DNA of 64,000 nucleotides from Lachnospiraceae bacterium (GTDB lineage Bacteria; Bacillota; Clostridia; Lachnospirales; Lachnospiraceae), in the NCBI GenBank assembly GCA_022794265.1, contig JAAWEK010000024.1:1-64000 (forward strand), in the 5' to 3' direction. This document shows, in pieces, positions 33,951-43,952 of the stretch (positions are counted from its first letter, which is position 1; every line of letters starts with the position of its first letter). Both the position numbers and the translations under genes were made by a program. The notes below the pieces were generated by a model. It made no database searches and was not told the origin of the DNA. It worked only from the letters and a program-made list of their open reading frames with translations.

Positions 33951-36034
33951 TGAAGATTGAAATAGCAGAACCTGGAAGAATGACTCAATCAGGCAGTTCA
34001 CTATTAAAATTAATTCAAAATAATAATATGCCAATATTGGATCTGCTTGTTAGAGAGTCGATTCAAAATAGCTTAGACGCAAAAAATGAGTCAGATGCAT
34101 TTGTTTCTGTTGATTTTTTGACTGGTATGTTCGATAAGGCGTCATTAAATGCTGAACTGGATAGAATAACTAATTCATTAAATCAAAGATATGATAATGA
34201 CAAATACAAATATATTGCTATTAGGGATTTAAATACAGTTGGACTCACTGGAAAGCTACATTATGATGATGTAATAGATAATCAATACGGAAATTTACTA
34301 AAATTGATATATGAGATCAGTAAGCCACAAGAAGCAGAGGGCGCGGGAGGTTCATGGGGACTTGGAAAAACTGTTTATTTTCGAGTTGGAATTGGTCTTG
34401 TAATATATTATAGTAGGATTATAAATGAAAATGGACAATATGAATCACGACTTGCAGCCTCTCTTGTAGAAAATGAGATGGAGAAAGATGCTTTGATTCC
34501 TGCATTAGATGGTAAGTCCAAGAGGGGCATTGCATGGTGGGGAGAAGAAATAGGAAATAACAAAACAAGACCGATAACAGATGAATCATACATAAAATAT
34601 ATACTAGATATATTTGGAATTAAACCTTATGAGCAAGATAAGACAGGAACGACAATTATTATTCCATATATTGATGAAGATGTTTTATTAAATCATAATC
34701 AAATAGAGTATAAGGATGGCGAAGATAATGTGATTCATCCATATTGGAGAAGTAATATTGAGGAATATTTAAAAATTGCAATCCAAAGATGGTACGCACC
34801 TAGATTAAATAATATTAACTATAGCTACGGAAAATTTTTAAAAGCAAAAATAAATGAAACCGGTATTTCTTTGGATGTTATGGAGCCAGCATTTCAGATT
34901 GTGCAAGCATTATATAATAGAGCAATTGGAAAGAAAGTTGGAGAAGATATACTTGATCATACGGGTGTTGAAACAAAAGCTGAAGACATTATTTTAAGAA
35001 AGGTACTTAATACAACAAAGGCTGGTACGGTTGCATATACGAAGGTTTCAAGAAATATTTTGAAAACGGGATTTCCGGATAACAAACCTGAACCGTATAT
35101 GTATTATAACTGCGAAATCAGAGAAAAAGATAAAAACAAACCAGTAGTATTTTTTACCCGTAAACCTGGTATGATTGTATCTTATCAAGATGTAGGAAAC
35201 TGGGTTGATGGAATTAGCTCATCAAACAGAGATGAATTTATTATGGCGATTTTTGTTTTGAATTCTGATAATACGCTTACAGTGGATGAGCCAAATTACA
35301 GACTTGAAGAATATATAAGAAAAAGTGAAAGGGCTGATCATACCTCATGGAGTGATTTTAGTATGGGGAGTTTTAACCCAAGAATTGTTTCAAAGGTTCA
35401 AGGGCAAGTGATTAGTAAGATATCAAAGGAATTTTCGATAGAGGGAGAAGAGACTACAAGTAAATTTAATTCGGGACTTGGAAAAATGTTTGGAGATCTT
35501 TTGTTGCCACCAGAGAATTTTGGCAAGAAACCCAGTTCGGGTTTGGGACCTTCACCAAAACTAGGCTCTAACTTGAAGAAGCATAAAAATGTATTATTTG
35601 GATATGATTCTGCAGACATAGAATATTATGCTGGTGGAATGATCGTGAAATTGATTATCAAGTCTAAAAAGAAAATAGAATCAACAGGAGTTGTTGTAGC
35701 TATTAATTCAGAATCTGGAACTATTAATCATAGTGAATGGGAAAATAAAATGGGACTAACAATGCCATTTGAAATTATTAAAGCTGATATAAAGATAAAA
35801 AGATTAGATGAGTATGATATAAATTCTGAAATAACTGTAGATAAAGATAATGTATCTGCAAGTGATGAAAAAATCAGCTGTACGCTGAACAAATCAGACA
35901 AAGAAAAAGGTTATGGCGTACACATAGAAATGGAAAAAGAACATTCGGTTGAAATAGAAATTACTGTTAAACTTAAGTTTAACAGAAGAGATGTAAAACC
36001 GTTATTTATGATAGAAAAGGATGGTGATAAATAA
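33950..36034 (+). CDS. MutL/MORC-like GHKL ATPase of the R-M system
   Basis: A 694-residue protein. The GHKL motifs are visible: N-box LLVRESIQNSLDA (Asn40, Asp43), motif II around AIRDLNTVGLTG, and the glycine lid GGSWGLGKTVYF. After the ATPase a second domain follows and a beta-rich C-terminus. The combination with Z1, DUF4420 and a cytosine methyltransferase matches the MutL-homologue R-M systems described by Iyer, Abhiman and Aravind. The ATPase probably dimerises as an ATP-driven clamp that licenses cleavage. ATG 33950 overlaps the Z1 stop as TGATG. Confidence 0.85.
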   Translation: MKIEIAEPGRMTQSGSSLLKLIQNNNMPILDLLVRESIQNSLDAKNESDAFVSVDFLTGMFDKASLNAELDRITNSLNQRYDNDKYKYIAIRDLNTVGLTGKLHYDDVIDNQYGNLLKLIYEISKPQEAEGAGGSWGLGKTVYFRVGIGLVIYYSRIINENGQYESRLAASLVENEMEKDALIPALDGKSKRGIAWWGEEIGNNKTRPITDESYIKYILDIFGIKPYEQDKTGTTIIIPYIDEDVLLNHNQIEYKDGEDNVIHPYWRSNIEEYLKIAIQRWYAPRLNNINYSYGKFLKAKINETGISLDVMEPAFQIVQALYNRAIGKKVGEDILDHTGVETKAEDIILRKVLNTTKAGTVAYTKVSRNILKTGFPDNKPEPYMYYNCEIREKDKNKPVVFFTRKPGMIVSYQDVGNWVDGISSSNRDEFIMAIFVLNSDNTLTVDEPNYRLEEYIRKSERADHTSWSDFSMGSFNPRIVSKVQGQVISKISKEFSIEGEETTSKFNSGLGKMFGDLLLPPENFGKKPSSGLGPSPKLGSNLKKHKNVLFGYDSADIEYYAGGMIVKLIIKSKKKIESTGVVVAINSESGTINHSEWENKMGLTMPFEIIKADIKIKRLDEYDINSEITVDKDNVSASDEKISCTLNKSDKEKGYGVHIEMEKEHSVEIEITVKLKFNRRDVKPLFMIEKDGDK

Positions 36035-36972
36035 TGGCAGCGAATATTTCATTATTTCCCACAATAAATGACGAGTTGCTTGGAAAAATAAGATTTCAGC
36101 CTTCTTTGTATGAGTTTTATTATGTTAGAGCAGATCAGGAATATCCACTAAGAGCAGAGGCAATTGATAGTAGTGTAACAGTGCATAAGATAGTAGATGA
36201 CGAAGGAATATGGGCACCAGACGATTATAATTTATGTGTAAAGAGACGTTATTCATTAAGAACATATCAGTGTTTGTTTGGAGAAAATGGAATTGCATGC
36301 AAAAATGCTGTACTTGGACTAGCATTGATGTGGACCTCAGCTGATTCAAAACAAAGAGGGGTCATACCGATTGGGGATATAGAAAATTCTCAGAGAGATA
36401 TTGATATGAATCTTAATTATGAGTTTTTAGAAGCGCAACTTCGTGGCGAAGTAGAATTTACCACAGTCGTATATTTAAAAAATGTAGGAACTCCGTTATG
36501 GAATGAAGAACATTTGGCTGATGAATACGGATGTTTACTTGGTGAACTGGATAAATTTGTTATAAAACTTGATGGAAATGGTTCGGTATTTCCTATGTAT
36601 GAAGTAAATGATCCATCTCAACCATTGTGGTATGTAAAATGTGATTGGGAAGACCCTACTTATGAACAGTTTTCAGAGTGTGTTTCGATATATATTAATA
36701 CTGCACATAAGAATTATAAATATCTTGATAAGACAAAGAAAACATTTGATGAACAGTTATTAAAAGAAATAATGGCAGGTGCTTTGATTGTTATCATAAC
36801 AAAACTTAAGGAACAAGAAAACTATTGGTCCGCAACAACAACAGGAGATGATCTTCAAAGTGGAAGTGTTTCAGCAGCTGTTTATTATTTTATAAATGCA
36901 TTGGAATGGGATGTATCAACTTTGGATGCAATGTCATTGTCAATTAGAAAATTTTTTGACCAAAGGATGTAA
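36034..36972 (+). CDS. R-M island accessory protein, unknown
   Basis: A 312-residue soluble protein that starts on the last base of the previous stop (TAATG). No membrane segment. The N-terminus FPTINDELLGKIRFQPSLYE and central RRYSLRTYQCLFGENGI and GLALMWTSADSKQRGVIPIG are beta-rich and unassigned. Its fixed place between the GHKL ATPase and the next accessory protein suggests a structural part of the restriction complex. Function unknown. Confidence 0.75.
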   Translation: MAANISLFPTINDELLGKIRFQPSLYEFYYVRADQEYPLRAEAIDSSVTVHKIVDDEGIWAPDDYNLCVKRRYSLRTYQCLFGENGIACKNAVLGLALMWTSADSKQRGVIPIGDIENSQRDIDMNLNYEFLEAQLRGEVEFTTVVYLKNVGTPLWNEEHLADEYGCLLGELDKFVIKLDGNGSVFPMYEVNDPSQPLWYVKCDWEDPTYEQFSECVSIYINTAHKNYKYLDKTKKTFDEQLLKEIMAGALIVIITKLKEQENYWSATTTGDDLQSGSVSAAVYYFINALEWDVSTLDAMSLSIRKFFDQRM

Positions 36973-36978
36973 AAACAT

Positions 36979-37701
36979 ATGATTATAAAAACATTAAATC
37001 GTTCTGAATCACAGACGGCAATGAATGATTGGTTGGCAAATTATCCAACGTTACCACAAGTTGAAGGCGATTACATAAAGATTAGAACTGATATTCAGGA
37101 ATTCTGTAAAAGGGTGAGAGAAGAATGCCCACAAGACATAGCAAAAAAGGACTACTACATAGATGCACATCTTGGCATTTTGTTATATGACTATTTATGG
37201 AGACAGCCTGGTTTTAATTTAAGGGCAGCAGCAAATGACGACTTTTGGAGATATCTTTCTATAAAAGTTGTTCCAAATGTTGTTGCTGACAGATGGGGAA
37301 AAGACAATGAAAGTCATTATTGGAGTAAACCTGCAAGAATATGGCTTAGGTCTCTTTGGTGGTATGTACATTTATCATGGCAGGGAGATATGAAAACAAC
37401 AGCGAAAGTCTTGGAATCTCCTTGTTTTACAACAGATAGTATTTTAAATCTTGAAGAAAGAACGGGACGTAATGGCACATTTATCAACGTGTACAGATAT
37501 ATTATGTATTACTATAGTAGAGTACCACAGGATGTTCTTGAAGATTATAATAAGAATACAAAATCGCAGAGTGATGGATTATTTCGAATTGTAATGAAAT
37601 TAAATACTGTCAAAAGTGTTGTAATTGATCCAGCATTATATCTTGGAGGGGAAAAAGAATACGTTAGAGCATTATTTATGGATGCGGGGGTACGTGTGTA
37701 A
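36979..37701 (+). CDS. R-M island accessory protein, DUF6339-like
   Basis: A 240-residue helical protein six bases after the previous gene. W-rich middle part (YWSKPARIWLRSLWWYVHLS) and the region ADRWGKDNESHYW resemble DUF6339 proteins, which occur in this kind of R-M operon. No catalytic motif. It ends on the first base of the methyltransferase start. Function unknown. Confidence 0.7.
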   Translation: MIIKTLNRSESQTAMNDWLANYPTLPQVEGDYIKIRTDIQEFCKRVREECPQDIAKKDYYIDAHLGILLYDYLWRQPGFNLRAAANDDFWRYLSIKVVPNVVADRWGKDNESHYWSKPARIWLRSLWWYVHLSWQGDMKTTAKVLESPCFTTDSILNLEERTGRNGTFINVYRYIMYYYSRVPQDVLEDYNKNTKSQSDGLFRIVMKLNTVKSVVIDPALYLGGEKEYVRALFMDAGVRV

Positions 37702-39032
37702 TGATGCCTAATGTTATAGATTTATTTTCTGGATGCGGAGGATTGGCTTTAGGATTTGAAAAAGCTGGTTTTGATATTGTTGCGGGAATCGAGCTAATGC
37801 CTGAGGCTTGTAAGACAATATCATATAATCTTTCTTGGCGGTATGGAAAAGAAGAAACACATATCTGTGGAGACATTACAGAGATAGATGGTAAGATTTT
37901 TAAGGATAGAATTGGTGAAGAGGGTTGTATTGTTATTGGTGGACCACCTTGCCAAGCATATTCTATGGCAGGGAGAGGAAAACTGAAATCTCTTGGGGAA
38001 GAACGTGTAAATATAAAAGATGCACGCGGATATTTATATCAGGATTTTTTGAGATTTGTATTTGATATGGATGCAAGGGCCGTTGTTATGGAAAATGTTC
38101 CTGAGTCAACAAACTTTGGAGGACAGAACATACCAGAAATTGTATGTAAAAAATTAACAGAACATGGATATGTGGCATATTGGACAATATTAAATTCTGC
38201 TGATTATGGAGTACCACAAGTAAGAGAAAGAGTATTTGTAATTGCTATTAAGAACGAGGAAACCAAAAGAGTAAAATTACCAATGCCTACAAATCGAAGC
38301 ATTACGGATGAACTTACACAACATCAGAAAAGATTTGAAGGTTATAAGTCATATACTTTTTTCGAAGAGCCAAATGGAACAGAGGGCATAGAAAAAACAT
38401 GGACAACTATTGGAGATGCTTTTTCTGATCTACCAATTTTGTTTCCAAATGCCAAAACAAAGTATAAATCGGTTGCATTAAATATTGAATATCCATATAG
38501 AAGTGAAGCTCAAAATGAGTTTCAAACAATGATGAGAAATTGGTATGGTAAAGAGATATTTGGTGTTTCAGCAAATTCTTTTAGAAGAAATACAAGAGAT
38601 TTTCCTATATTTGAGAGAATGAAACAAGGAGATAATTATATTGCTGCATCGAAAATTGCAGATGAATTATTCGAGAAGGAAGCTAAAGTATTTGGATATG
38701 AAAGGGATAGTGAAGAGTATATAAAGCTTCATGACAAAATGGTTCCTCAGTATGACAGGGAAAAATTCGAAAATAAATGGAAACGATTGGATGAGTTAAA
38801 ACCATCACATACTTTAGTAGCTCATTTGGCAAAAGATACTTATAGTCATATTCATCCATGGGAACCAAGAGGAATATCTGTAAGAGAGGCGGCGAGAATC
38901 CAGTCCTTTCCGGATGATTTTTACTTTGATTGTTCCATGGGAGATGCATATAAACAAATAGGAAATGCTGTGCCGCCATTACTTGCTTTGGGTGTGGCAA
39001 AAGCTGTATACCATACTTTTAAGGAGGATTAG
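37701..39032 (+). CDS. DNA cytosine-5 methyltransferase 1
   Basis: A 443-residue enzyme that transfers a methyl group from SAM to C5 of cytosine. Motif I DLFSGCGGLALGF, motif IV GGPPCQAYS with catalytic Cys84, motif VI ENVP, motif VIII QVRERVFVIA, motif IX REAARIQSFPDDF and motif X GNAVPP. The target-recognition domain is about 260-390. It protects host DNA against the linked DUF4420 nuclease. Two adjacent ATGs (37701, 37704) are possible starts. The nuclease gene starts five bases after the stop. Confidence 0.95.
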   Translation: MMPNVIDLFSGCGGLALGFEKAGFDIVAGIELMPEACKTISYNLSWRYGKEETHICGDITEIDGKIFKDRIGEEGCIVIGGPPCQAYSMAGRGKLKSLGEERVNIKDARGYLYQDFLRFVFDMDARAVVMENVPESTNFGGQNIPEIVCKKLTEHGYVAYWTILNSADYGVPQVRERVFVIAIKNEETKRVKLPMPTNRSITDELTQHQKRFEGYKSYTFFEEPNGTEGIEKTWTTIGDAFSDLPILFPNAKTKYKSVALNIEYPYRSEAQNEFQTMMRNWYGKEIFGVSANSFRRNTRDFPIFERMKQGDNYIAASKIADELFEKEAKVFGYERDSEEYIKLHDKMVPQYDREKFENKWKRLDELKPSHTLVAHLAKDTYSHIHPWEPRGISVREAARIQSFPDDFYFDCSMGDAYKQIGNAVPPLLALGVAKAVYHTFKED

Positions 39033-39036
39033 TTAT

Positions 39037-39936
39037 ATGGGAATACTTGAAGAAATCAGAGAGTGTTTTGCATCGACTCAGAATGGTGCAAGAGATTTAC
39101 GATCACTTTCAAAAGAATTTCCGGCAATGGTTATTAGAAATAATGATGGCTATGGTGTTGCGATAGAGTTTAATGATGAGAGAGATATATCAGAAAACTT
39201 TGCAAATAGCCGATTGTTTACACAGATAATCAGGATTGAAAATGATGAAAGGAAATACCTTATCTTAAGTTGTATGAGGGATAGCCTGAGATATGAATTT
39301 GCAACTGTATGTGCACAATTTGTTGAGCCAGGGCTAGATGGCATTGAAAGAAAAAATCTGTTGGATGATCCACTTAACTGGTGGAAACAATGGCGAGAAT
39401 TGATGGGAAATACTATATCAAACAGGGAGGCATATAGTGTTATAGCAGAAATGATGGTTTTGGATGATTTATATAAAAAAGATAATTCAGTAGAATGGGC
39501 TGCAGTGATATCTGGAAGTCATGATATAGAAGGAGATCAGGGAAGTTATGAAGTTAAATCGACAATAAAAAGATATGGAGCTTCAATAACTATCTCAAGC
39601 CAGCATCAACTGCAGAGTTTAAAAAGACTATATTTGTATTTTTGTCGATTGGAACAGTCGAAAGAAGGTGTTTCAATAAATGATATGAAAAATAAGTTAG
39701 TTGAAGATGGTTATGATAAAGAAAAAATAGAACAGCAACTTTTTCATCTTGGGTATGAGAAAGGTGCAAGTGTTAGAGAAGATAAATATAAAGTTTTAGA
39801 AAAGAGAAAGTACGAGGTAGACGATAAATTTCCAAGAATAGTGGATTCATCATTTAAGGGAGATCATATTCCAGATTTGGTGACACAGATAACATATACT
39901 ATTGATTTAGATGGCTTGGAATACAACGTATGGTGA
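39037..39936 (+). CDS. PD-(D/E)XK nuclease (DUF4420) of the R-M system
   Basis: A 299-residue protein of the DUF4420 family of predicted restriction nucleases. Family features: NWWKQWRELMG at 115-124, followed by the nuclease core, with Asp163 in SGSHDIEGD and Glu172-x-Lys174 in SYEVKST, and QHQLQSLKRLYLYF. The core should cut unmodified DNA with metal ions. ATG 39037 follows AAGGAGG; the upstream reading frame overlapping the methyltransferase is not translated. Confidence 0.88.
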   Translation: MGILEEIRECFASTQNGARDLRSLSKEFPAMVIRNNDGYGVAIEFNDERDISENFANSRLFTQIIRIENDERKYLILSCMRDSLRYEFATVCAQFVEPGLDGIERKNLLDDPLNWWKQWRELMGNTISNREAYSVIAEMMVLDDLYKKDNSVEWAAVISGSHDIEGDQGSYEVKSTIKRYGASITISSQHQLQSLKRLYLYFCRLEQSKEGVSINDMKNKLVEDGYDKEKIEQQLFHLGYEKGASVREDKYKVLEKRKYEVDDKFPRIVDSSFKGDHIPDLVTQITYTIDLDGLEYNVW

Positions 39937-39950
39937 ACTGAGGAGAAATA

Positions 39951-41213
39951 ATGTTTAGAGTAATTGAAACCTTTAGTGGAATAGGTAGCCAGGCAAAGGC
40001 ATTATATAATATCAGTAGTAATTATGAAATTGTAAATACAGCAGACTGGGATATAAATGCGATATCGGCATATTGTATGATACATAAAGGAAAAATAGAT
40101 ACAGAGAAATATAAGGATGTAAGTGATTCTGATATAATTGAATTCCTGAAGGGATTTACTCTTAGTTCTGATGGTAAAAAGGCTATGAATGAAAAGTCAT
40201 TTTCAAGGCTTCCAATGGAAGTTAAAAGAATGTTGTATTCTGCTATTAAGGAAACAAACAATCTTGTAAGTATAACTGATATAAAAGGTTGTGATATACC
40301 TGAAAATATTGATTTATTTACTTATTCATTTCCATGCCAGGATTTATCACTTTGTGGTTGTTGGCATGGAAATAAGAGTGGTATAGCTAAGGATGCTCAT
40401 AATCGTTCTGGAATGCTTTGGGAAGTTGAGAGAATTTTGCTTGAGATGCGTGAAGACAGACGGCAGCTTCCACGATTTCTAGTCATGGAAAATGTATGTA
40501 ATATTTTATCGAAACCGCATGAAGAGGATTTTGGGAACTGGAAATCTACTTTAAGTGAGTTGGGATATTACAATAAAATATACAGATTAAATGCTAAAAA
40601 TTTTGGTATTCCACAAAAAAGGGAACGCGCTTATATGATAAGTATTTTGTGTAACAACAATGAAGATATGATTACAAAGATTGAGAATTATTTTTTTGAA
40701 AATAATCTTGAAGATGTTACTGTAGCAAATACGATAAAGAGAAGAAAATTAATGCTTAAAGATATTTTATGTTTAGATTATAAAAATAATTCTGCATACA
40801 AGAAGGAAGCAGATGCAAGTAAACCAAATGATACGCCATCAAGAAAGAAGATATATGAGGATAATGATATGCTTTATGATGGAAAGCAGATTAATGAGAT
40901 TTTTGTAAATACAGTAACGACAAAACAGGACAGAAATCCAAATTCAGGTTTAATAACATATAAAAACTATGCTAGAGGGAAGACAAAATGGAGATACCTC
41001 ACTCCAAGAGAATGTTTTAAGCTCATGGGGTTTGATGAAGCAGATTTTGAACATGTAATTAGTAATAATCCACAGATTACCAAGGGCAGAACAATGTATT
41101 CAACAGAAAAGCTTATTAAAATGGCGGGAAATAGTATTGTTGTTGATGTGTTGGAAGCAATATTTAAACAGATTATGGAAATTAATAAAGAGTTTTTTGG
41201 CGAAAGAGAATGA
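39951..41213 (+). CDS. DNA cytosine-5 methyltransferase 2
   Basis: A 420-residue second C5 methyltransferase, not a close copy of the first. Motif I ETFSGIGSQAKAL, catalytic SFPCQDLSLCG (Cys129), motif VI MENVCNIL, motif VIII QKRERAYMIS, motif IX LTPRECFKLMGF and motif X KMAGNSIV. The spacing from motif I to IV is longer than usual. It may recognise a different strand or site from the first enzyme, as in systems with asymmetric targets. ATG 39951 follows GAGGAG. Confidence 0.93.
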   Translation: MFRVIETFSGIGSQAKALYNISSNYEIVNTADWDINAISAYCMIHKGKIDTEKYKDVSDSDIIEFLKGFTLSSDGKKAMNEKSFSRLPMEVKRMLYSAIKETNNLVSITDIKGCDIPENIDLFTYSFPCQDLSLCGCWHGNKSGIAKDAHNRSGMLWEVERILLEMREDRRQLPRFLVMENVCNILSKPHEEDFGNWKSTLSELGYYNKIYRLNAKNFGIPQKRERAYMISILCNNNEDMITKIENYFFENNLEDVTVANTIKRRKLMLKDILCLDYKNNSAYKKEADASKPNDTPSRKKIYEDNDMLYDGKQINEIFVNTVTTKQDRNPNSGLITYKNYARGKTKWRYLTPRECFKLMGFDEADFEHVISNNPQITKGRTMYSTEKLIKMAGNSIVVDVLEAIFKQIMEINKEFFGERE

Positions 41214-41775
41214 CAACTAATCAAAAGAAATCATTAATGTTGCTTTTTCCTGTCAAAATATAATGACGAAACGTTAAGCTGTATAAGTATAAGAAATTAA
41301 CAGGGGCATTAATGATTTGTCGGATAAGCTAAAAGGTGTAGAGATGGATTTGATATATTCTTTGATAACGGATGAGTTTGTTACAAAAACTAACAATTGA
41401 TGTAGGAATAAATATATTAGAAATGGATTAAGTTATTGTTTAATCAATAGTCTTATTAAGCTAATCGCATTATTGATGGTAACGTTGATAAAAAAATCAT
41501 TTTGATGAGTTAAGATTTTAATATATAATAAGAGTGTTTCATTAAATAAAAAATATTAAGAAGTGTTTAAGATAAAAGTGGATAGAGAAAAAATAAATAT
41601 GTTTAAGAATATTCATACATATAAAGGTTTAATTTGCGGGGTAAGTGCAAGGGAGGCTTTAATTGTAAGCTGAATCTGAAATTTTATTGTTAAGCATAAA
41701 AGAGAAAACTTTACAGTTTCAAAATTGGAGAGGGTGCTGGATAATGGAGAGATTGTGTGGAAGAGAGGTGATATG
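41214..41775 (+). other. Gene-free stretch in the R-M island
   Basis: Very AT-rich. A run of about 30 codons (NDLSDKLKGVEMDLIYSLI and on, near 41310-41400) ends in a stop and looks like the tail of a lost gene. No promoter of good quality and no RNA gene seen. Confidence 0.4.
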
Positions 41776-42234
41776 ATGGATGTTTTAACAAAAGAGCAGC
41801 GTAGAAAGAATATGCAGCATATCAAAGCTAAAGATACAAAAATTGAAATTATACTTAGAAAAGCTTTGTGGGAAAAAGGATACCGTTATAGAAAAAATTA
41901 TGACAAACTTCCTGGTAAACCGGATATTGTTTTGATAAAATATAAAATCGCTATTTTTTGTGATGGAGAATTTTTTCATGGTAAGGATTGGGAAGTGCTT
42001 AAACCAAAGCTTGAAAAAAGTAATAATGGACAATTTTGGATAAGTAAAATATCAAGAAATAGGGAACGTGATGATGAAATAAATAAGAATTTGTTATTTG
42101 AAGGATGGACAGTTATTCGCTTTTGGGGTGATGAAATAAAAAGGCATACAGATGAGTGTGTAAAGGTTATTGAGGAAACAATCTTTAATATACAAATGAA
42201 TGATATGGATATGCAATATAGTAACATTGAATGA
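41776..42234 (+). CDS. Vsr-like very-short-patch repair nuclease variant
   Basis: A 152-residue nuclease of the Vsr family, which nicks T:G mismatches arising from deaminated 5-methylcytosine. The N-terminal RRKNMQHIKAKDTKIE, then KGYRYRKNYDKLPGKPDIVL with the catalytic PD, and FWISKISRNRERD are family features. The usual zinc-binding stretch GCFWHxHxC is replaced by DGEFFHGKDWEV, as in a Firmicutes subgroup, so zinc binding may be lost. ATG 41776 is chosen for GAGAGGTG upstream; 41773 is also possible. It fits two C5 methyltransferases next door. Confidence 0.8.
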   Translation: MDVLTKEQRRKNMQHIKAKDTKIEIILRKALWEKGYRYRKNYDKLPGKPDIVLIKYKIAIFCDGEFFHGKDWEVLKPKLEKSNNGQFWISKISRNRERDDEINKNLLFEGWTVIRFWGDEIKRHTDECVKVIEETIFNIQMNDMDMQYSNIE

Positions 42235-42667
42235 CGGCGACAAGCCTAGAGTGTACAGATGGATTTGATATCTATCAGTTATTTGACCACCATATTGCAT
42301 ATGAGATTCGTTTACAAAAAGCATTAGAGGAAATATGTTATATCCTTTTCATAACTTTGGGGTAACAGAAAAGAGGATACTAGACAGTGGCTTTAACAGA
42401 AGAGGACAGTTAGGAAAGTCAGAGAGAATGCAATTGCAAAGTTAGAGAAGGATAAACGAGAAAATGGATTAGATTATATTTTTACGGTAGATAGTTTTAA
42501 TGAATAGATATCCCATGTGTAAAACAAGTGGTAATGCTTCAACCAACGGAATCAGCCATGTGTTATAGAAAGAATTATTCTAGTCCTTATATGAATACCT
42601 GTTTTCAATTGTATGCAAAGTATACAAATTAACCCAAATACAATCCGAATGAAAGAAGGCCAATGAA
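42235..42667 (+). other. Gene-free stretch with remnants of a small gene
   Basis: Short protein-like pieces in different frames: ECTDGFDIYQLFDHHIAYE after the ATG near 42232, ending at 42364, and KLEKDKRENGLDYIFTVDSF ending with a stop at 42505-42507. They may be parts of one frameshifted gene of unknown family. The end of the AT-rich island lies here. Confidence 0.35.
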
Positions 42668-43069
42668 GTGAAAGCAATCCAAGTTGTGGCAGCCGTTATA
42701 TGTAACCATGAAACACAAAAAGAAAAAATATTTGCAACCCAGAGAGGATATGGAGAGTTCAAAGGCGGCTGGGAATTTCCCGGAGGAAAAGTTGAGGCAG
42801 GAGAAACTCTGGAAGAAGCGTTAAAAAGAGAAATCCGGGAAGAACTGGACACGGAAATCCATGTAGGCGAATTAATTGATACCATAGAATATGACTATCC
42901 TCAGTTTCACCTGACGATGCACTGTTTTTGGTGTACGGTAACATCGGGAGAATTACATCTGAAAGAACATGAAGCCGCGAAATGGCTTACCAGGGAAACC
43001 ATTGACAGCGTAGAATGGCTGCCGGCGGATATAGGAATCATAAAACAGATTAAACAAAAATTAAAATAA
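42668..43069 (+). CDS. Nudix hydrolase, MutT-like 8-oxo-dGTP diphosphatase
   Basis: A 133-residue enzyme. The Nudix box is complete: GGKVEAGETLEEALKREIR then EELD (G-x5-E-x7-REUxEExGU, the last G replaced by D). The preceding YGEFKGGWEFPGG and the length point to MutT-like hydrolysis of oxidised nucleotides or CTP-pyrophosphohydrolase activity. Start is GTG 42668 behind AGAAGG. Near-contiguous with the DUF1963 gene, 24 bases downstream. Confidence 0.88.
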   Translation: MKAIQVVAAVICNHETQKEKIFATQRGYGEFKGGWEFPGGKVEAGETLEEALKREIREELDTEIHVGELIDTIEYDYPQFHLTMHCFWCTVTSGELHLKEHEAAKWLTRETIDSVEWLPADIGIIKQIKQKLK

Positions 43070-43093
43070 TATAAATAGAAAAGGAGACATCTC

Positions 43094-43912
43094 ATGAATT
43101 TAACGGGAAAAGAATTAGCAGCAGCAATCTACAAGCGTTTAAAAGAAACTACTTCAAAACCCACAGTCGTTTTTGAACTGGAAGAAGGTGCAGCAGGAAT
43201 TTTACATAGTAAAATAGGAGGAGCTTTTTTTGTGCCGGAGGGCATGGAAGCGCCGAAAAATACTGAAACCGGGGAAGCATTATATCTGCTGGCGCAGATA
43301 AATTTTGAAGAGCTGCCCCCAATGGAGGATATTCCGAAACAAGGGTTACTGCAGATATTCATTGACGGAAAGGACGACCTCTATGGCTGTGATTTTGATA
43401 ATGAAGCGAACCAGAAAGGCTGGCGTATCCGTTTTATAGAAAATCTGCCTTCTGCCGAAGAAATCAGACCGGAGCAGATACAGGAAACCGAATGGACAGA
43501 GGAGACATCGCTGCCATTGGAAAGCCCGACAGTGTACCAGTTGACCGGAAGAAGGGAAGACCAGCCGGTTAGTATCAATGATTACCGTTTTGATGAAATG
43601 TTAACAAAGTATTGTTCGGATCTGATTCCGGAGGGAGTAGAAGGATTTTTTGATTTGGACGATGATGAGGAAATGTATGAAATATTTGAAGAGCATGACT
43701 GTCAGTTTGGCGGTTATCCTACGTTTACACAAACAGATCCAAGAGAATATATGGATAATGAGGCGGATGTGCCGGAAATTCTTTTGTTTCAGCTGGATAC
43801 GACAGAAGGTATCATGTGGGGAGACAGCGGCGTCGGCAATTTCTTCATAAAAAAAGAAGACCTGATAAAAAAAGATTTTTCAAAGGTCTGGTACAACTGG
43901 GACTGTTGTTAA
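43094..43912 (+). CDS. DUF1963 (YwqG-like) protein
   Basis: A 272-residue soluble acidic protein. Family signs: YLLAQINFEELPPMEDIPKQ, LQIFIDGKDDLYGCDFDN, a middle CQFGGYPTFTQTDPRE and the C-terminal LFQLDTTEGIMWGDSGVGNF followed by FIKKEDL. The biochemical role of YwqG proteins is not known. ATG 43094 follows AAAGGAG. Probably co-transcribed with the Nudix gene. Confidence 0.85.
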   Translation: MNLTGKELAAAIYKRLKETTSKPTVVFELEEGAAGILHSKIGGAFFVPEGMEAPKNTETGEALYLLAQINFEELPPMEDIPKQGLLQIFIDGKDDLYGCDFDNEANQKGWRIRFIENLPSAEEIRPEQIQETEWTEETSLPLESPTVYQLTGRREDQPVSINDYRFDEMLTKYCSDLIPEGVEGFFDLDDDEEMYEIFEEHDCQFGGYPTFTQTDPREYMDNEADVPEILLFQLDTTEGIMWGDSGVGNFFIKKEDLIKKDFSKVWYNWDCC

Positions 43913-43952
43913 GAGAAAATGTATATTTTTTGTGAAAAATTCTTCTGTGAGG

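Noticed and set aside
38965-39036. Upstream extension of the DUF4420 nuclease into the methyltransferase gene
   Set aside because: The open frame runs back to 38965, but AAGGAGG before ATG 39037 marks the real start and the extra residues show no family similarity.
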